A DNA stretch of 64,000 nt from an uncultured Bacteroidales bacterium (GCA_905234665.1 CAJOIV010000022.1:1-64000), one strand, 5' to 3'; numbered from the stretch's first letter, positions 42,923-53,490 are shown. Translations and numbers: made by a program. The notes: generated by a model not told the origin, from the letters alone.

Positions 42923-45328
42923 TTAGAAGTAATAGCCGACGTTGAGGAAGCCGCATAAGCGGTGAGTGAGGGTGCTCCAGGCGATATCGACCCAGATAGG
43001 GCCAAGGATGGAATTGTGGGCAAGGCGGAGACCCATGCCGAAGTGGGTCTCGTTTTTCCAGGAAGGTATTTCTGTGAAGACATCCAGCTCTTCGTTATAA
43101 TCATAATCGATGACCCTGTAGTAGGAGGTGAAAGTATTGGCCATTAAGGAGATGTAGTTCTTCTCCGACAGCTGGAAGCGTAGATCGGCACGCAGGACTC
43201 CTAGTGATCCATCCTCCAGCTCAGTCTGGTAGACATTATTGAAGCCGATAAAGGCAATATGGTGGTCGAAGTAGCGCCCGTTGAAAGTTCCACCGATTGT
43301 GTTGTGGTACCAGATATGGTTGGTATTGTCTATATAGTCGATTTGGTCGGAATAATTGTAGAGGATCCGCCCGGCGATTTGGGGGATGAGGGTGAATCTT
43401 TTGCCGAGGGGGATGTACATCTTCCATGTGAGGCGAGCGGCGGCAAAAGGCTCTTTCGACATGTCGAAGAATCCTTTGTTTCTCTTGTAGATGGTGCCGT
43501 TGACGTTGAAGTCCGTGCCTTTGTGGGCAAAGTATTTGTCGTCCATGTTGTCATAGCTGACTTCGGTAAAGAAGGCGAAGGCTTTCTCGCTGTCGAAGAT
43601 ATCGATATCGCCAACCACTTCTGGGTCTAAAATGCTTGACCCGATGCGGGAGTCGGCATCGATGAAAAAGTCCTGCAGGAAACCAGCCATGATGGTGAGG
43701 TGGTTGAAGGAACGGTTGGAATAGTAGAGACGGAACTGGTTGTTCCAATGGCTTTTCATGACGCTCTGGTTGATGACGCGGTAGGCCGATTTGCGGTAGT
43801 TGTAGTCGAAGTTGAAATCGCCTGCTCCGTTTTTGGACCATGCTATGCGGGTGTTGAGGCCGAAATTATAGGCGAGGTCGAGGTCGAGAAACACCTTGAA
43901 TCCTGCGGCGCGTTGCTCGTTCCATCCGAAGTGGAAGAGGACGGCGGCACTCTCCTCACTGTCGTAGCGGAATCCGAGTCCGAGGGTGTGCGGTTTGGCA
44001 GGGATGAGGTCGATGTCGATATCGTAGCGGTTGGAGAGAGAGTCGCCCACCCGATGCAGTTTGTAGTGAGCGTAGAGATATTTGCCCGAGCCGCGGAGCC
44101 GGCTGACGGCACGCTCAAGAGCGTTGATGTCAATGTGGGTGCCGGCAGTGATGTAGTGGCGGCTTATCAGTTGGCGGATCTCCTCTTGGGAGATGCCATG
44201 ATAGTTGACCTCGCCAATCTGGATCCAGTCGCCAGGCATGAGTTTCTCGGCGCGAGGCCCTTGGAGGGCCTTCTCGCACGAGCCGTATTTCTCCAGCTGG
44301 CGTTTTAGGGCAAGGAATTCGGCTTCGTGGAGTTTGGCTTGGCGGTAGCCTCGCTCGACGAGGGTGTCGATATTCTCAGTGCTGAAGCTGAGCATGTTGT
44401 ATCCTGTCACGTCGGGGGTGATGTAGATGCGGCAGAGTTTGCGGTTCTCGATGTTGTGGCCCTGTGTAGCGATGCTGAGGTACTGCATCACCTGCTGGGG
44501 GAGCGAGCGGAGGCTGTCGCTGTCGGTGATGGGCTGGGAACCCACCTCGACGCCGATGATGATTTCGGCACCCATGTCGCGACATACGTCCGTGGGGAAG
44601 TTGTTGACCATGCCGCCGTCGGCCAGCAGACGGTCGCCCCACTGGACAGGGGCGAAGACTCCCGGGATGGACATGCTGGAACGGATGGCCTTGCCGAACT
44701 CGCCGTGGTTGAGGATGACGGAGTCGCCCGAGAGCAGGTCGGTGGCGATGCAGGCGAAGGGGATTGGCAGGTCGGAGAACGACATGGAATCCTGATATCC
44801 AAGGCAGAGGCGGTTGAAGAGGTTGAGGAGGTTGCTGCTGTTGACGGCCCCGCTGGGGAGGGAGCCGATGAGGTCGTTGCGTTTTTCCCGCACGTCGCCG
44901 ATGCTGAAGGGGATGCTAAGTAATTCCGAACTCTTGCGCTCGCGCTGCTCGATGGAGAGGTTGTCGCGCTCGATTTTGTTGGACATATAGAAACTCCAGT
45001 CCATGTGGGCGATGAGGTAGGCCAGTTCGTCGGGGGGGTAGCCCAGGGCGTAGAGGCCGCCGATGATGGAGCCCATACTGGTGCCTGTCACATAACTGAT
45101 GGGAATGCCAATCTCCTCCATGTATTTGATGACGCCGATATGTGCGGCGCCTTTGGCGCCGCCGCCGCCAAGTACGAGGCCGACGCGGGGTGGGTGGACC
45201 CCTCCTGTCCAGGCGTGCGGGGTGTTACGTTCGGGAATGGTGTCGCCGTTGGTGAGAGTGTCGGGAACCTGTGCTGCGAGGGAACTGCAGACAAAAAGGA
45301 TGGCAAGGGTAGTGAACAGACGTTTCAT
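42923..45328 (-). CDS. Patatin-like phospholipase fused to outer-membrane barrel
   Basis: 801 residues. Signal peptide (1-19); patatin domain with oxyanion loop GGGGAKGAAHIG (54-65), nucleophile S84 in GTSMG and D237 in ADGGMVNNF, giving the complete Ser/Asp dyad. A POTRA-like segment follows at about 360-450 (IGEVNYHGISQEEIRQLI), then a C-terminal beta barrel ending in GYYF, as in Omp85-type or PlpD-type proteins. It should be an outer-membrane lipase with its catalytic domain exported or periplasmic. The ATG at 45328 begins the signal peptide. Confidence 0.88.
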   Translation of the reverse strand: MKRLFTTLAILFVCSSLAAQVPDTLTNGDTIPERNTPHAWTGGVHPPRVGLVLGGGGAKGAAHIGVIKYMEEIGIPISYVTGTSMGSIIGGLYALGYPPDELAYLIAHMDWSFYMSNKIERDNLSIEQRERKSSELLSIPFSIGDVREKRNDLIGSLPSGAVNSSNLLNLFNRLCLGYQDSMSFSDLPIPFACIATDLLSGDSVILNHGEFGKAIRSSMSIPGVFAPVQWGDRLLADGGMVNNFPTDVCRDMGAEIIIGVEVGSQPITDSDSLRSLPQQVMQYLSIATQGHNIENRKLCRIYITPDVTGYNMLSFSTENIDTLVERGYRQAKLHEAEFLALKRQLEKYGSCEKALQGPRAEKLMPGDWIQIGEVNYHGISQEEIRQLISRHYITAGTHIDINALERAVSRLRGSGKYLYAHYKLHRVGDSLSNRYDIDIDLIPAKPHTLGLGFRYDSEESAAVLFHFGWNEQRAAGFKVFLDLDLAYNFGLNTRIAWSKNGAGDFNFDYNYRKSAYRVINQSVMKSHWNNQFRLYYSNRSFNHLTIMAGFLQDFFIDADSRIGSSILDPEVVGDIDIFDSEKAFAFFTEVSYDNMDDKYFAHKGTDFNVNGTIYKRNKGFFDMSKEPFAAARLTWKMYIPLGKRFTLIPQIAGRILYNYSDQIDYIDNTNHIWYHNTIGGTFNGRYFDHHIAFIGFNNVYQTELEDGSLGVLRADLRFQLSEKNYISLMANTFTSYYRVIDYDYNEELDVFTEIPSWKNETHFGMGLRLAHNSILGPIWVDIAWSTLTHRLCGFLNVGYYF

Positions 45329-45330
45329 GG

Positions 45331-46509
45331 TTATGCGAAATGTATTGTATTGCTTCCGTATTTGCGGTTGATGCTGTCGGCGGTGGCCATGAGGCGGCGT
45401 CGACGGTCGTCGGCAGGCTCGCTGAAGAGATCCAGCTGACTGCCTTCGCAGGCCCGTATGCCGGTCAGAATCACGCCGGCCTGCTTGTAGGACATGCCTG
45501 GGCGGTAGACCTCGTCGAACAGACTCCCTACGGCCTTCATGATGAGTGAAGTGTCGGATGAGGGAATGGGCAGGTTGCGACTGTGGCCGTCGGCGAACTG
45601 CGGCAGGTCTTCGCGGTAGGGATTGGTAGAGATGAATATGCTGACTTGAGAGCAGAGGCTCTGCTGTTTGCGCAGGGTGAGGCAGCAACGCTCGGTAAAT
45701 CGCATCAGGTGGCTGCGGAGGATGACGGGGTCGCTGACCATGTGGCCAAAGGTGTGGCTCTGCATGATGCTCTTCTGTCTTTCCTTGTTCTGGAGGGTGA
45801 TGGCGGGGATGCCGCGCAGTTCCAAGTATGTGCGGAATGCTGGTGTGGAGAGGGTCTTCCGCATCTCCTCCTCGTCGCGCAAGGCCCAGTCGAGGGCGGT
45901 CTCGATGTCCATGCGTATGAGTCTTTTCCTCAGCTGTCTTCCTACGCCCCAGATGTCGGCGACCTTGACTTGTGCCAAAGCCGTCTCCCGTTTGTCGGGA
46001 GAGAGGACGCAGACCCCTTTGAAGACCGGGAAGTCTTTCGCAAAGCGTGTGGCGGTCTTGGCAAGAGTGTAGGTGGTTGAGCATCCGCAGCTCACGGGGA
46101 TGTCCGTGGTGGTGGTGATGTTCTCCTTGACCTTGCGGGCGTAATGAGCCATCTCGTCGGGGTCGTCGAGAGGCATGACGCCGAAGAACTCGTCGACGGA
46201 GTATTGTACAAAGTCGACCACGAGATCCTGTCGCCGTACAGCCTCCATGATTTGGCGTGAGATGCGGCTATACTTCCTGTGGTCGGCGGGGCGGATGACC
46301 ACATGGTCGCGTTCCAACTGCTGCCGCACTTTGAAGAGGGGTATGCCGCGTTTCAATCCCAGGGCCTTGGCCTCGGGCGTGAGGGCCAAGATGACGCCAC
46401 CCCCCACCTCGTTGTCGTTGGCCACGACCACGGGGCGCCCCTTGAGACTGGGGTCGGAGGCCACTTCGCAGGAGGCGAAGAATGTGTTGCAGTCGATGTG
46501 GAGGAACAT
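45331..46509 (-). CDS. Y-family DNA polymerase (UmuC/DinB type)
   Basis: 392 residues. Catalytic acids D6 (FLHIDCNTFFASCE) and D106/E107 (YSVDEFFG); little-finger and HhH regions follow (VADIWGVGRQLRKRLIRMDI). The C-terminal GSQLDLFSEP is a beta-clamp binding motif. Bacteroidota UmuC proteins usually sit next to umuD, but no umuD is nearby, so this may be a stand-alone translesion polymerase. Stop lies 2 nt before the patatin start. Confidence 0.88.
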   Translation of the reverse strand: MFLHIDCNTFFASCEVASDPSLKGRPVVVANDNEVGGGVILALTPEAKALGLKRGIPLFKVRQQLERDHVVIRPADHRKYSRISRQIMEAVRRQDLVVDFVQYSVDEFFGVMPLDDPDEMAHYARKVKENITTTTDIPVSCGCSTTYTLAKTATRFAKDFPVFKGVCVLSPDKRETALAQVKVADIWGVGRQLRKRLIRMDIETALDWALRDEEEMRKTLSTPAFRTYLELRGIPAITLQNKERQKSIMQSHTFGHMVSDPVILRSHLMRFTERCCLTLRKQQSLCSQVSIFISTNPYREDLPQFADGHSRNLPIPSSDTSLIMKAVGSLFDEVYRPGMSYKQAGVILTGIRACEGSQLDLFSEPADDRRRRLMATADSINRKYGSNTIHFA

Positions 46510-46531
46510 GGGCGGGGTCGAGGGTTGAGTA

Positions 46532-47935
46532 TTATTCTTTGGGACCGTGTTCTTTACGGGGTTTTCGTTCGGGGGCCACGTAGCCCGGGCGGAAGACTTT
46601 CAGCTGTGACCAGAGGAGGATGGCCGCCAGGACAGCTCCCAGTACGTCGCTCACCATGCAGGACGACCAGACTCCTGTCAAGCCTTTGCCGCCCAGATGG
46701 ATGACAATCATCGGCACGAGATAAATCATCGGGATGAGGAACACGACCTGTCGCGAGAGGCTGGTGGTGATGGCTATCCAGGGCTTGTCGATGCTCTGGA
46801 AGAACTGGGAGTTGGTGATGGTGAAACCGATGAGAGGCATCATGACATTGAGGTAGCGCATGGCGGGGATGCCGATGTCGATGAGGGCCATATCGTCGGT
46901 GAAGGCACGCAGGATGATGCCCGGTATGGCGAGGGCCAGCACGGCTCCTATGGTGCCTGTGAGGACAGAGACCTTCATGGTCAGTGTGAAGACTTCTTTC
47001 AGCCTCTGGCTGTGCCCTGCGCCGTAGTTGTATCCTGCGATGGGCTGCATTCCCTGGCAGAGGCCGAGGATGAACATCACGAGGAATGAGGCGTAGGTGT
47101 TGACAATGCCGTAGGCTCCCACGGCGAGGTCGCCGCCGTAGAGTATCAGCTGACGGTTGAGGAGCGCCACCACGAAAGAGGCGGCGAAATTCATCAGGAA
47201 GGGGCTCATGCCGATGAGCAGCACGTTGCGGAAGATATAGAGCTTGGGTGCCCATGCGTGACGCTGGAACCGGATGAACGACTTGGGGTTGACGAAGTGG
47301 AGTATTGCCACCACGGCGGTGGAAGCCATTGAGATAGTCGTTGCCCAGGCGGCACCGGCAATGCCCCATCGGAAGACGCTGATGAAGAGGGCGTCGAGCC
47401 CGATATTGAGGATGGCGCCGCCAGCCATGATCCACATGCTCTTGGTGGGATAGCCCGAGGCGCGTATCAAGCCTGTGAGGTTGAAAGTCATGGTGGTGAG
47501 GAACATGCCGGGGAGGACAATCTGCATGTACTCGCGGGCGTAGGAGATAGTGTCGTCCGAGGCCCCGAAGAGGTGCAGGATGTTGTCCATGAAGATGTAT
47601 CCCCCTGTCACAAAGAGAAATCCGAAGAAGAACGTCAGCAGCATGCTGTTGCCAAGAATCTTCTCGGCCCAGCGCACATCCTTGCGCCCCAGCACGATGC
47701 TCATGCGGCTGGAGGCACCCACGCCCACCAGTGAGCCGAGGGCATGGATGATGTTCATGATGGGCATGGTGATGGCCAGCCCGGCGATGGCCAAAGCGCC
47801 TACGTACTGTCCGAGGAAGACACGGTCGACGATGTTGTAGACCGAAGCGACCACCTGGGTGATGACCGCCGGCAGGGCGTAGGTCAGCAGCAGACTCCCT
47901 ATGGATTTGGTTTCAAGCTCGCGTATGTTGTCCAT
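46532..47935 (-). CDS. MATE family efflux transporter
   Basis: 467 residues with about 12 membrane spans. It begins LETKSIGSLLLTYALPAVIT and contains YNIVDRVFLGQYVGALAIAG near residue 34 and GLCQGMQPIAGYNYGAGHSQ near residue 285, both characteristic of MATE proteins, which export drugs or metabolites with Na+ or H+ coupling. The C-terminal tail is basic. Substrate unknown. Confidence 0.9.
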   Translation of the reverse strand: MDNIRELETKSIGSLLLTYALPAVITQVVASVYNIVDRVFLGQYVGALAIAGLAITMPIMNIIHALGSLVGVGASSRMSIVLGRKDVRWAEKILGNSMLLTFFFGFLFVTGGYIFMDNILHLFGASDDTISYAREYMQIVLPGMFLTTMTFNLTGLIRASGYPTKSMWIMAGGAILNIGLDALFISVFRWGIAGAAWATTISMASTAVVAILHFVNPKSFIRFQRHAWAPKLYIFRNVLLIGMSPFLMNFAASFVVALLNRQLILYGGDLAVGAYGIVNTYASFLVMFILGLCQGMQPIAGYNYGAGHSQRLKEVFTLTMKVSVLTGTIGAVLALAIPGIILRAFTDDMALIDIGIPAMRYLNVMMPLIGFTITNSQFFQSIDKPWIAITTSLSRQVVFLIPMIYLVPMIVIHLGGKGLTGVWSSCMVSDVLGAVLAAILLWSQLKVFRPGYVAPERKPRKEHGPKE

Positions 47936-47949
47936 GAGAATGAGAAAGG

Positions 47950-49086
47950 CTAAAAGTTAAACACTGCCATTGTCATGAACTTCCAGTCCTGCATCATGCC
48001 GCTGACATTCACTTTGTTGATGGTGGGGTCGTCCATTCCCATATCTGAGGCATCCATGTCCACGTCGCTGTGGAAATAATAGAAATTGTGACGGTACTGG
48101 ACGGAGAAGTACCATTGCCCTACATAGAATCCCATGGCGGCAAGGCCGAAAGCGTTGGGAGTCACCATGCTGGCGATATCGATGTTGTCGCCCTCCATTG
48201 GCTGGACGTAGATGTGGCTCGAATAGGTCAGCATGGGCATGATAGTGAGGTTGAGGGTGATATTGAAGAGACCTTCGTTCTTGGGACCTGTGGCGTCGTG
48301 GTGCTTCAGGACGAAGTTGTGCGAGTAGCCGGCACCGACGGAGTTGATAAAACATGAATACCCCTTGTATCCCGGGTTTGTGAGCAACGTGTCGCCCTCT
48401 TCGCACGCTACACCGTTGAGGACGAGAGCGGCGCATATCAAGGCCGACCCGTTGGAACGGCGCTGCACCATGTCGCATTTGTATGCCGAGGTGTAGGAAA
48501 AACGGCGCCTGTTGATAATCCAGTAGGCGTCGGCACCCATGCGTATCACCGTGCAGGGATTCTTCGACTGCCACTCATTGCGTGAATAGAGGTTGCTGCC
48601 CTCGGTGCCCACAGTCATAGAGCTGTTGGCGTAATGCTGGAATCCGTTGATGGTGGCATTGATGCCCCATTTGTTGCCCTGGTAGCCGAGATGGAAGTTG
48701 ATGCTGCTCTTCTTATAGGCCCTGGGCCATGAGACCACGCCGAAGCCGAGGCCGAGTTTGCCGTAGGCGAACCCGACACCGAGGCCTCCGTTGACGTTGT
48801 CGCTGAAACTGGTGGTGGATACCACAGGCACCTCTTCGTTGATTTCGTTTCCCTCCTCGTCGGTCGAGGGGAGTGTGGCGGTGAGGTCGGATTTCAGGTT
48901 GGAGCTGAAGAGTTGTGCGGAGGCGTCGATACTGACCTGGAAACCCCTGGGGCATTGGTAGATATAGGTGCTGTCGAACGAACTGCCCTCCTTGACCCAG
49001 ATGAGGAACTTGCTCCATAGGCTCTGTCCCTGCATAGAGACGGGTAGGGAAATGAAGAACAGGACGATGAGGGAGAACCGTTTCAT
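47950..49086 (-). CDS. DUF4421-type outer membrane protein
   Basis: 378 residues: signal peptide (1-20), then alternating strands rich in Tyr, Gly and Asn (GGLGVGFAYGKLGLGFGVVS, KSSINFHLGYQGNKWGINAT) and a C-terminal ...TMAVFNF, typical of a beta barrel. The layout and the GLGFGV...KSSINFHLGY block match the DUF4421 family from memory. Its stop is followed by MATE after 14 nt, and its ATG overlaps the M20 stop (ATGA at 49083-49086). Confidence 0.75.
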   Translation of the reverse strand: MKRFSLIVLFFISLPVSMQGQSLWSKFLIWVKEGSSFDSTYIYQCPRGFQVSIDASAQLFSSNLKSDLTATLPSTDEEGNEINEEVPVVSTTSFSDNVNGGLGVGFAYGKLGLGFGVVSWPRAYKKSSINFHLGYQGNKWGINATINGFQHYANSSMTVGTEGSNLYSRNEWQSKNPCTVIRMGADAYWIINRRRFSYTSAYKCDMVQRRSNGSALICAALVLNGVACEEGDTLLTNPGYKGYSCFINSVGAGYSHNFVLKHHDATGPKNEGLFNITLNLTIMPMLTYSSHIYVQPMEGDNIDIASMVTPNAFGLAAMGFYVGQWYFSVQYRHNFYYFHSDVDMDASDMGMDDPTINKVNVSGMMQDWKFMTMAVFNF

Positions 49087-50294
49087 TTCAGCCGATTGTT
49101 AAGGGCGGTTAGGGCGTTGTAGGCGATGAAGCCGTTGGCCAGCTCGATGCTGCGCTCGTCGACGATGAGGTTGGGTCGGTGGAGGTTGCTGAAGGGGGTG
49201 CCCGGCTCGTGGATGCCGATGCGGTAGTAGCAGGAGGGTATCTTCTGGCCGAAGAAGGCGAAATCCTCGGCGGTCATGCGCAGGTCGAGCCACTCGACGT
49301 TCTCCTCGCCGAGGAAGGCGCAGGCGTTGTCGTGCACCTGCTGGGTGCATTCGTCGTCGTTGATGACGGGCGGGTAGCCGTAGTCGATGAAGAGGTCGCA
49401 CTCGCCGCCCATGCTTTCGGCGATGCCGCTGCTGAGCTTGCGTATCTTCTCGTGACACTCGAGGCGCCATTCGGGGTCGAAGGTGCGGATGATGCCCTCC
49501 ATCTTCACCTCGTCGGGGGTGATGTTGGTGCGGCCGCCCACGTCGTTTATTTTCCCGACGGTCAGAACCGTGGGCATCATGGGGGCGGCGTTGCGCGAGA
49601 CGAGCTGCTGCAGGGCGACGACGATATGCGAGGCAATGAGGATGGGGTCGATGTTGCGGTGGGGCGTGGCGCCGTGGCCGCCGCAGCCTTTCACCGTCCA
49701 GTAGAGCTCGTCGGTCGAGGCCATGTAGCGCCCTTTGCGCATGCCCACCTTGCCGAAGTCCATCTCCGGCAGGCAGTGGAAGGAGTAGATCTCGTTGGGC
49801 ATCACCTCGTCGAAGAGGCCGTCGTCCATCATCATGCGGGCGCCGCCAGGGTATTTCTCCTCCGACGGCTCGAAGATGAGCATGATGTCGCCCTGCATCT
49901 GGTCGCGCAGCTGGCAGAGGATTTTGGTCGCGCCGAGGAGCGAGGTGGTGTGCATGTCGTGTCCGCAGGCGTGCATCACGCCCGGGTTTTCCGACGAGAA
50001 GGGCAGTCCCGTGCATTCTGTGATGGGCAGGGCGTCGAAGTCGGCGCGCAGGGCCACGCAGTAGGGCTTGTCGCCGTGGGCGTTGCCATGAATCATGGCC
50101 ATCACACCCGTCCCGCCGATTCCCGTGCGGGGTTCCAATCCGAGTCCCCGCAGCCGCTCGGCGATAAACTCCATGGTTTTGTATTCCTCCTGGCTCAGCT
50201 CGGGATGTTGGTGCATCCACCGCCGCCAGACGATGACCTCTTCGCGCTGCTCATGGGCAAGCCGCTTGATGATGTCGATAGTGTTGGATGTCAT
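49083..50294 (-). CDS. M20 family amidohydrolase (hippurate/N-acyl-amino-acid hydrolase type)
   Basis: 403 residues, no signal peptide. Metal-site motifs: HACGHDMHTTSLLG near residue 110 and FEPSEEKYPGGARMMMD near 150; dimerisation-domain block GHGATPHRNIDPILIASHIV. This matches the amidohydrolase subgroup that cleaves N-acyl amino acids. Exact substrate not deducible. Coupled by ATGA to the following DUF4421 gene. Confidence 0.9.
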   Translation of the reverse strand: MTSNTIDIIKRLAHEQREEVIVWRRWMHQHPELSQEEYKTMEFIAERLRGLGLEPRTGIGGTGVMAMIHGNAHGDKPYCVALRADFDALPITECTGLPFSSENPGVMHACGHDMHTTSLLGATKILCQLRDQMQGDIMLIFEPSEEKYPGGARMMMDDGLFDEVMPNEIYSFHCLPEMDFGKVGMRKGRYMASTDELYWTVKGCGGHGATPHRNIDPILIASHIVVALQQLVSRNAAPMMPTVLTVGKINDVGGRTNITPDEVKMEGIIRTFDPEWRLECHEKIRKLSSGIAESMGGECDLFIDYGYPPVINDDECTQQVHDNACAFLGEENVEWLDLRMTAEDFAFFGQKIPSCYYRIGIHEPGTPFSNLHRPNLIVDERSIELANGFIAYNALTALNNRLK

Positions 50295-50309
50295 ATTATT
50301 TTGTTTTCG

Positions 50310-53300
50310 TTAACGGAGAAGGGTAATAGTACCGGTCTTGATTTGGAATGCATCAGGCTGGTCGATGGAACGGTAGTGGAATTTCCAAACGTAGGTGCGT
50401 TGTGTACAGGGCTGCCCGTTGTAGGTGCCGTCCCAGGCTTGTGAAAAGTCATTGGTCTTGAAAATAAGAGTGCCGAAACGGTCGTATATGGATAACTCCC
50501 CCTTAATGATTCCCCAGGTGGTCAATTGGAAGGTATTGTTGCTTTCGAGCGAGGGAGTGAAAACGTTGGGTGCAACAATGCCTACCTGGCAGATGCGCAA
50601 AGTCTGTCTGACGGAGTCACGGCAGGCACCATTGCTCACCTTGAGGGTGACGGTGCAGCTGTCAAGACCAGTCTGTATTTCACCGTAAAGGACGGGGGCA
50701 GTCGTGTACTGCTGGATGTTATCGATATACCAGATGCGTTCGTCCGGTGCGGGGGATGTGATGTCTTTGGCAGTGAAATATGGATTGTCGAGATAAATGA
50801 TGGAGGGAGAGACTACCATCTGGGCAACGGGTATGACCACGGGGGCGATGGCTACGGATGTCGCAACGGGACAGAGCCCATGGGCATGATAGTCGGCCGT
50901 GTAGGTGTATACCGTCGTGCTTTGGGGACTGACGTGTATGGTGTCATGACTTTCCTGTCCCACCAAAAGGCTGTCATGAGGCCAGGATGACCAATGCCGA
51001 TACGGCAGGGAGCATGGTACAGAATCGGGGGCAAAAGGAGCGTAAGCTTCAGCGTTGAGAATGTATTCCAGGTTGGCACAGTCAGTGCCTATGTCAAGTG
51101 CTAACCGCGGCAGTGCCATCTTGGTAAGGTACATGACGAAAACAGAGTCACATTGGTGGACGGAGAGGAGGGTGTCGTGCAGGATGTAGTTTTGGGTGAG
51201 AAAAGTGTCGTTACTGGATATGGTGTTTTGATGCCAAGGGTAAATAATGTCATAGCATATTGTATCGTAGTCGGTTTGGAGGTAGGTAGGATGGACGGTA
51301 AGGTGGATGTCAGCGATGGAATCGCACCCGACTTGGGATTGCAAGGTGTCGTGGTAGTGTCCGGAGTGGGTGTGAGTGTAGTTACCGAAAGTGTAACTCT
51401 GATTGTCGCAAATACATGTGTCTATTGTTGACTTGTGAACGGGAAGGATGGTAATCCGTGCGGTGATTATACTGTCGAATCCACGGACAGTGCGGAGGGA
51501 ATCGACGCGGGTGAATGTCGTTGTGGATTGCACGATTGTGTCGTATAGAATTCCTTGCCATGAGAATGGCAGTTGGTCGTTACAGAGTGTTGTGTCGAGA
51601 TGCAGATGTACATTCCAGTAGACATGCAGAGTAAAGTATAATGTGCTGTCGCAAGCCTCTGCATTGGTGAAATGGATGGGATAGTAGGCGGTGTTGTGTT
51701 GGAATGTGCGGTCGAGAAAAATGTATGGGAGGTCGTTCTCAACAATGGTGTCGTAGAAGTAGGATATGGATCTGTGCCTCAGGGTGAGGTGGAGCGTGGT
51801 GGTGCTGTCGCATCCGTAAATGTTGAATCCAGTGGGTCGGGTAAAGACGGTGTCATTCCAGTAGCTGATGTTGAACCATGTGAAACTGTCGCAGGTGTCG
51901 ATATACAAGTCAGCGTTCTCTGTGAGTTGCGGATTGAGAATGAGTGTCCTCAGTGAGTCGCATCCTGTCGAAGATGTCAGCATGTAGGAGTATGTGCCGG
52001 GTTGGGTGAGTGTGTCGCCTTCAAAAATGAAATATTGGTAGCTGCACAACCCCGCCTTGACTGTGTCACGATAGGAAGGGAGGCTGTGCAGGGTATAACG
52101 GACGATACTATCCTGTCTGTGGATGGATTGAAGGGTGTCAATTGACGACCCAGGCTGTTGAAATGTGAATCCATGCCAAACAATCGGGAATTGATTATCG
52201 CATACGAATGTGTCTATCTCAATGAAATATCCCGGCAGTACATGAAGTGAGTAGTCGACGATGCTGTCGCATCCGTTTGCTCCAGTGAAGGGAAGAATGG
52301 CATGGAGAGTGTCGTAGGGAAAAACCGTGCCGGAAAAGGTCCAAGGCAATTGGTTCTCCCATATTGTGTCGGCAATGGGTGTGCGGGATGCTGGCAGGAG
52401 GTGGATACTGACGGTAGTGTCGCGGGTTCCGCAGGAACTGATGAGGGTGAATGTATAGTTGACTATGGTGTCGTGCGTGATGCTTTGGGGCCAGTGAATA
52501 AGGAAGGAGGAGTCGTTTACCCGTTGGGAGTAAGGACCTGTCAGGTTGCAGGCAAGGAGGGCGCAGGTGTCGGGAGGAATAAGGCTGGGATTGAGCGAAA
52601 GTTCCCAGTTAAATATATATCCGTTGTCGTTTGCCCAGCCGTCCATAACCTCAATATACCAGTTGCCGTTGAGTGGACAGCCGATAAGCGAGGCAAAACT
52701 CTGGTCGGGGTGGTAGAAGTTTGAGAGGGTGGACAGGTGAGTGGAGTCTATTCTCAGATTGTTGCGAGAACGGTAAATGATACCGTCACCAGAAGCATAG
52801 TTGTAGCCTGCTGTGGCTCTGTTGCTCCAGCAGTAGTTCCATCCGATGCCTGCTGGATTGACAGAGGAATCGCAAGGAGGACTACCTATTGTCCTATTGG
52901 GGTATCCGAGATCACTTCCAACACTAACGTTGTATCCGGGAAGCCAGCCGCGTGAGGCGGAGTCGATAGTACTGTTGCATAAGGAACTGCCTTGCCCACT
53001 ATATCTCAGGATATCGGCTTTTTGCCCATTGGGGCAGGTGATGTTGATGTAAAGGTCGCCTATAAAGGAGTGCTCAATGTTGATTTTTACGTAGTTGATA
53101 TCCTCGACAGAAGAAATAGTGTCGTTGTTCCCGAAGATGTTAAACGTGACAGGGGCATGGTAGGAGCATCCGTAATCCCCACAGGGTGTTCCGTCGGGCA
53201 GGAATGTCCTCTCATTGCGCCCCAGCGTGGAACTCTGGGAGAAAATGACTGCTGTGGAGGCAGGGGAGAATCCGACGGTGACGCTCAAATCCTCTGCTGG

Positions 53301-53462
53301 AATGCATAGCTCGGTGGGAAAGTTTATGTTAGTGATATGAAAAACCCTTGACTGTGCTGATGCGGAACCGGCGCAGAGAAGAACCACCAATAATATCTTG
53401 GTAACACAGTTCTTTATGTGCGGTGTACTTGTTTTGGCATGATATGTCGCGAACAGCAGCAT
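50310..53462 (-). CDS. Large secreted protein with P-domain, repeats and T9SS type B sorting domain
   Basis: 1050 residues. Signal peptide-like start with a late hydrophobic core (ILLVVLLCAGSASAQ, 24-38); a proprotein-convertase P-like domain at about 110-290 (VKINIEHSFIGDLYINITCP ... YIEVMDGWANDNGYIFNWEL); then about eight repeats of 50-80 residues with CDN(Q)...W and CDS..., as in the 2204-4756 product; and the type B sorting domain (VPNVFTPSLESNN, IYDRFGTLIF, WDGTYNGQPC, TGTITLLR). The gene is A+T-richer than its neighbours, which may mean recent transfer or relaxed codon use. Probably a large surface protein of unknown target. Confidence 0.82.
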   Translation of the reverse strand: MLLFATYHAKTSTPHIKNCVTKILLVVLLCAGSASAQSRVFHITNINFPTELCIPAEDLSVTVGFSPASTAVIFSQSSTLGRNERTFLPDGTPCGDYGCSYHAPVTFNIFGNNDTISSVEDINYVKINIEHSFIGDLYINITCPNGQKADILRYSGQGSSLCNSTIDSASRGWLPGYNVSVGSDLGYPNRTIGSPPCDSSVNPAGIGWNYCWSNRATAGYNYASGDGIIYRSRNNLRIDSTHLSTLSNFYHPDQSFASLIGCPLNGNWYIEVMDGWANDNGYIFNWELSLNPSLIPPDTCALLACNLTGPYSQRVNDSSFLIHWPQSITHDTIVNYTFTLISSCGTRDTTVSIHLLPASRTPIADTIWENQLPWTFSGTVFPYDTLHAILPFTGANGCDSIVDYSLHVLPGYFIEIDTFVCDNQFPIVWHGFTFQQPGSSIDTLQSIHRQDSIVRYTLHSLPSYRDTVKAGLCSYQYFIFEGDTLTQPGTYSYMLTSSTGCDSLRTLILNPQLTENADLYIDTCDSFTWFNISYWNDTVFTRPTGFNIYGCDSTTTLHLTLRHRSISYFYDTIVENDLPYIFLDRTFQHNTAYYPIHFTNAEACDSTLYFTLHVYWNVHLHLDTTLCNDQLPFSWQGILYDTIVQSTTTFTRVDSLRTVRGFDSIITARITILPVHKSTIDTCICDNQSYTFGNYTHTHSGHYHDTLQSQVGCDSIADIHLTVHPTYLQTDYDTICYDIIYPWHQNTISSNDTFLTQNYILHDTLLSVHQCDSVFVMYLTKMALPRLALDIGTDCANLEYILNAEAYAPFAPDSVPCSLPYRHWSSWPHDSLLVGQESHDTIHVSPQSTTVYTYTADYHAHGLCPVATSVAIAPVVIPVAQMVVSPSIIYLDNPYFTAKDITSPAPDERIWYIDNIQQYTTAPVLYGEIQTGLDSCTVTLKVSNGACRDSVRQTLRICQVGIVAPNVFTPSLESNNTFQLTTWGIIKGELSIYDRFGTLIFKTNDFSQAWDGTYNGQPCTQRTYVWKFHYRSIDQPDAFQIKTGTITLLR

Positions 53463-53490
53463 AATAAGGTGTTTGTCATCCTCGTTTCAG

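Noticed and set aside
45331-46509. A umuDC SOS operon
   Set aside because: No umuD-like gene is next to the polymerase; the neighbours are patatin and MATE genes.
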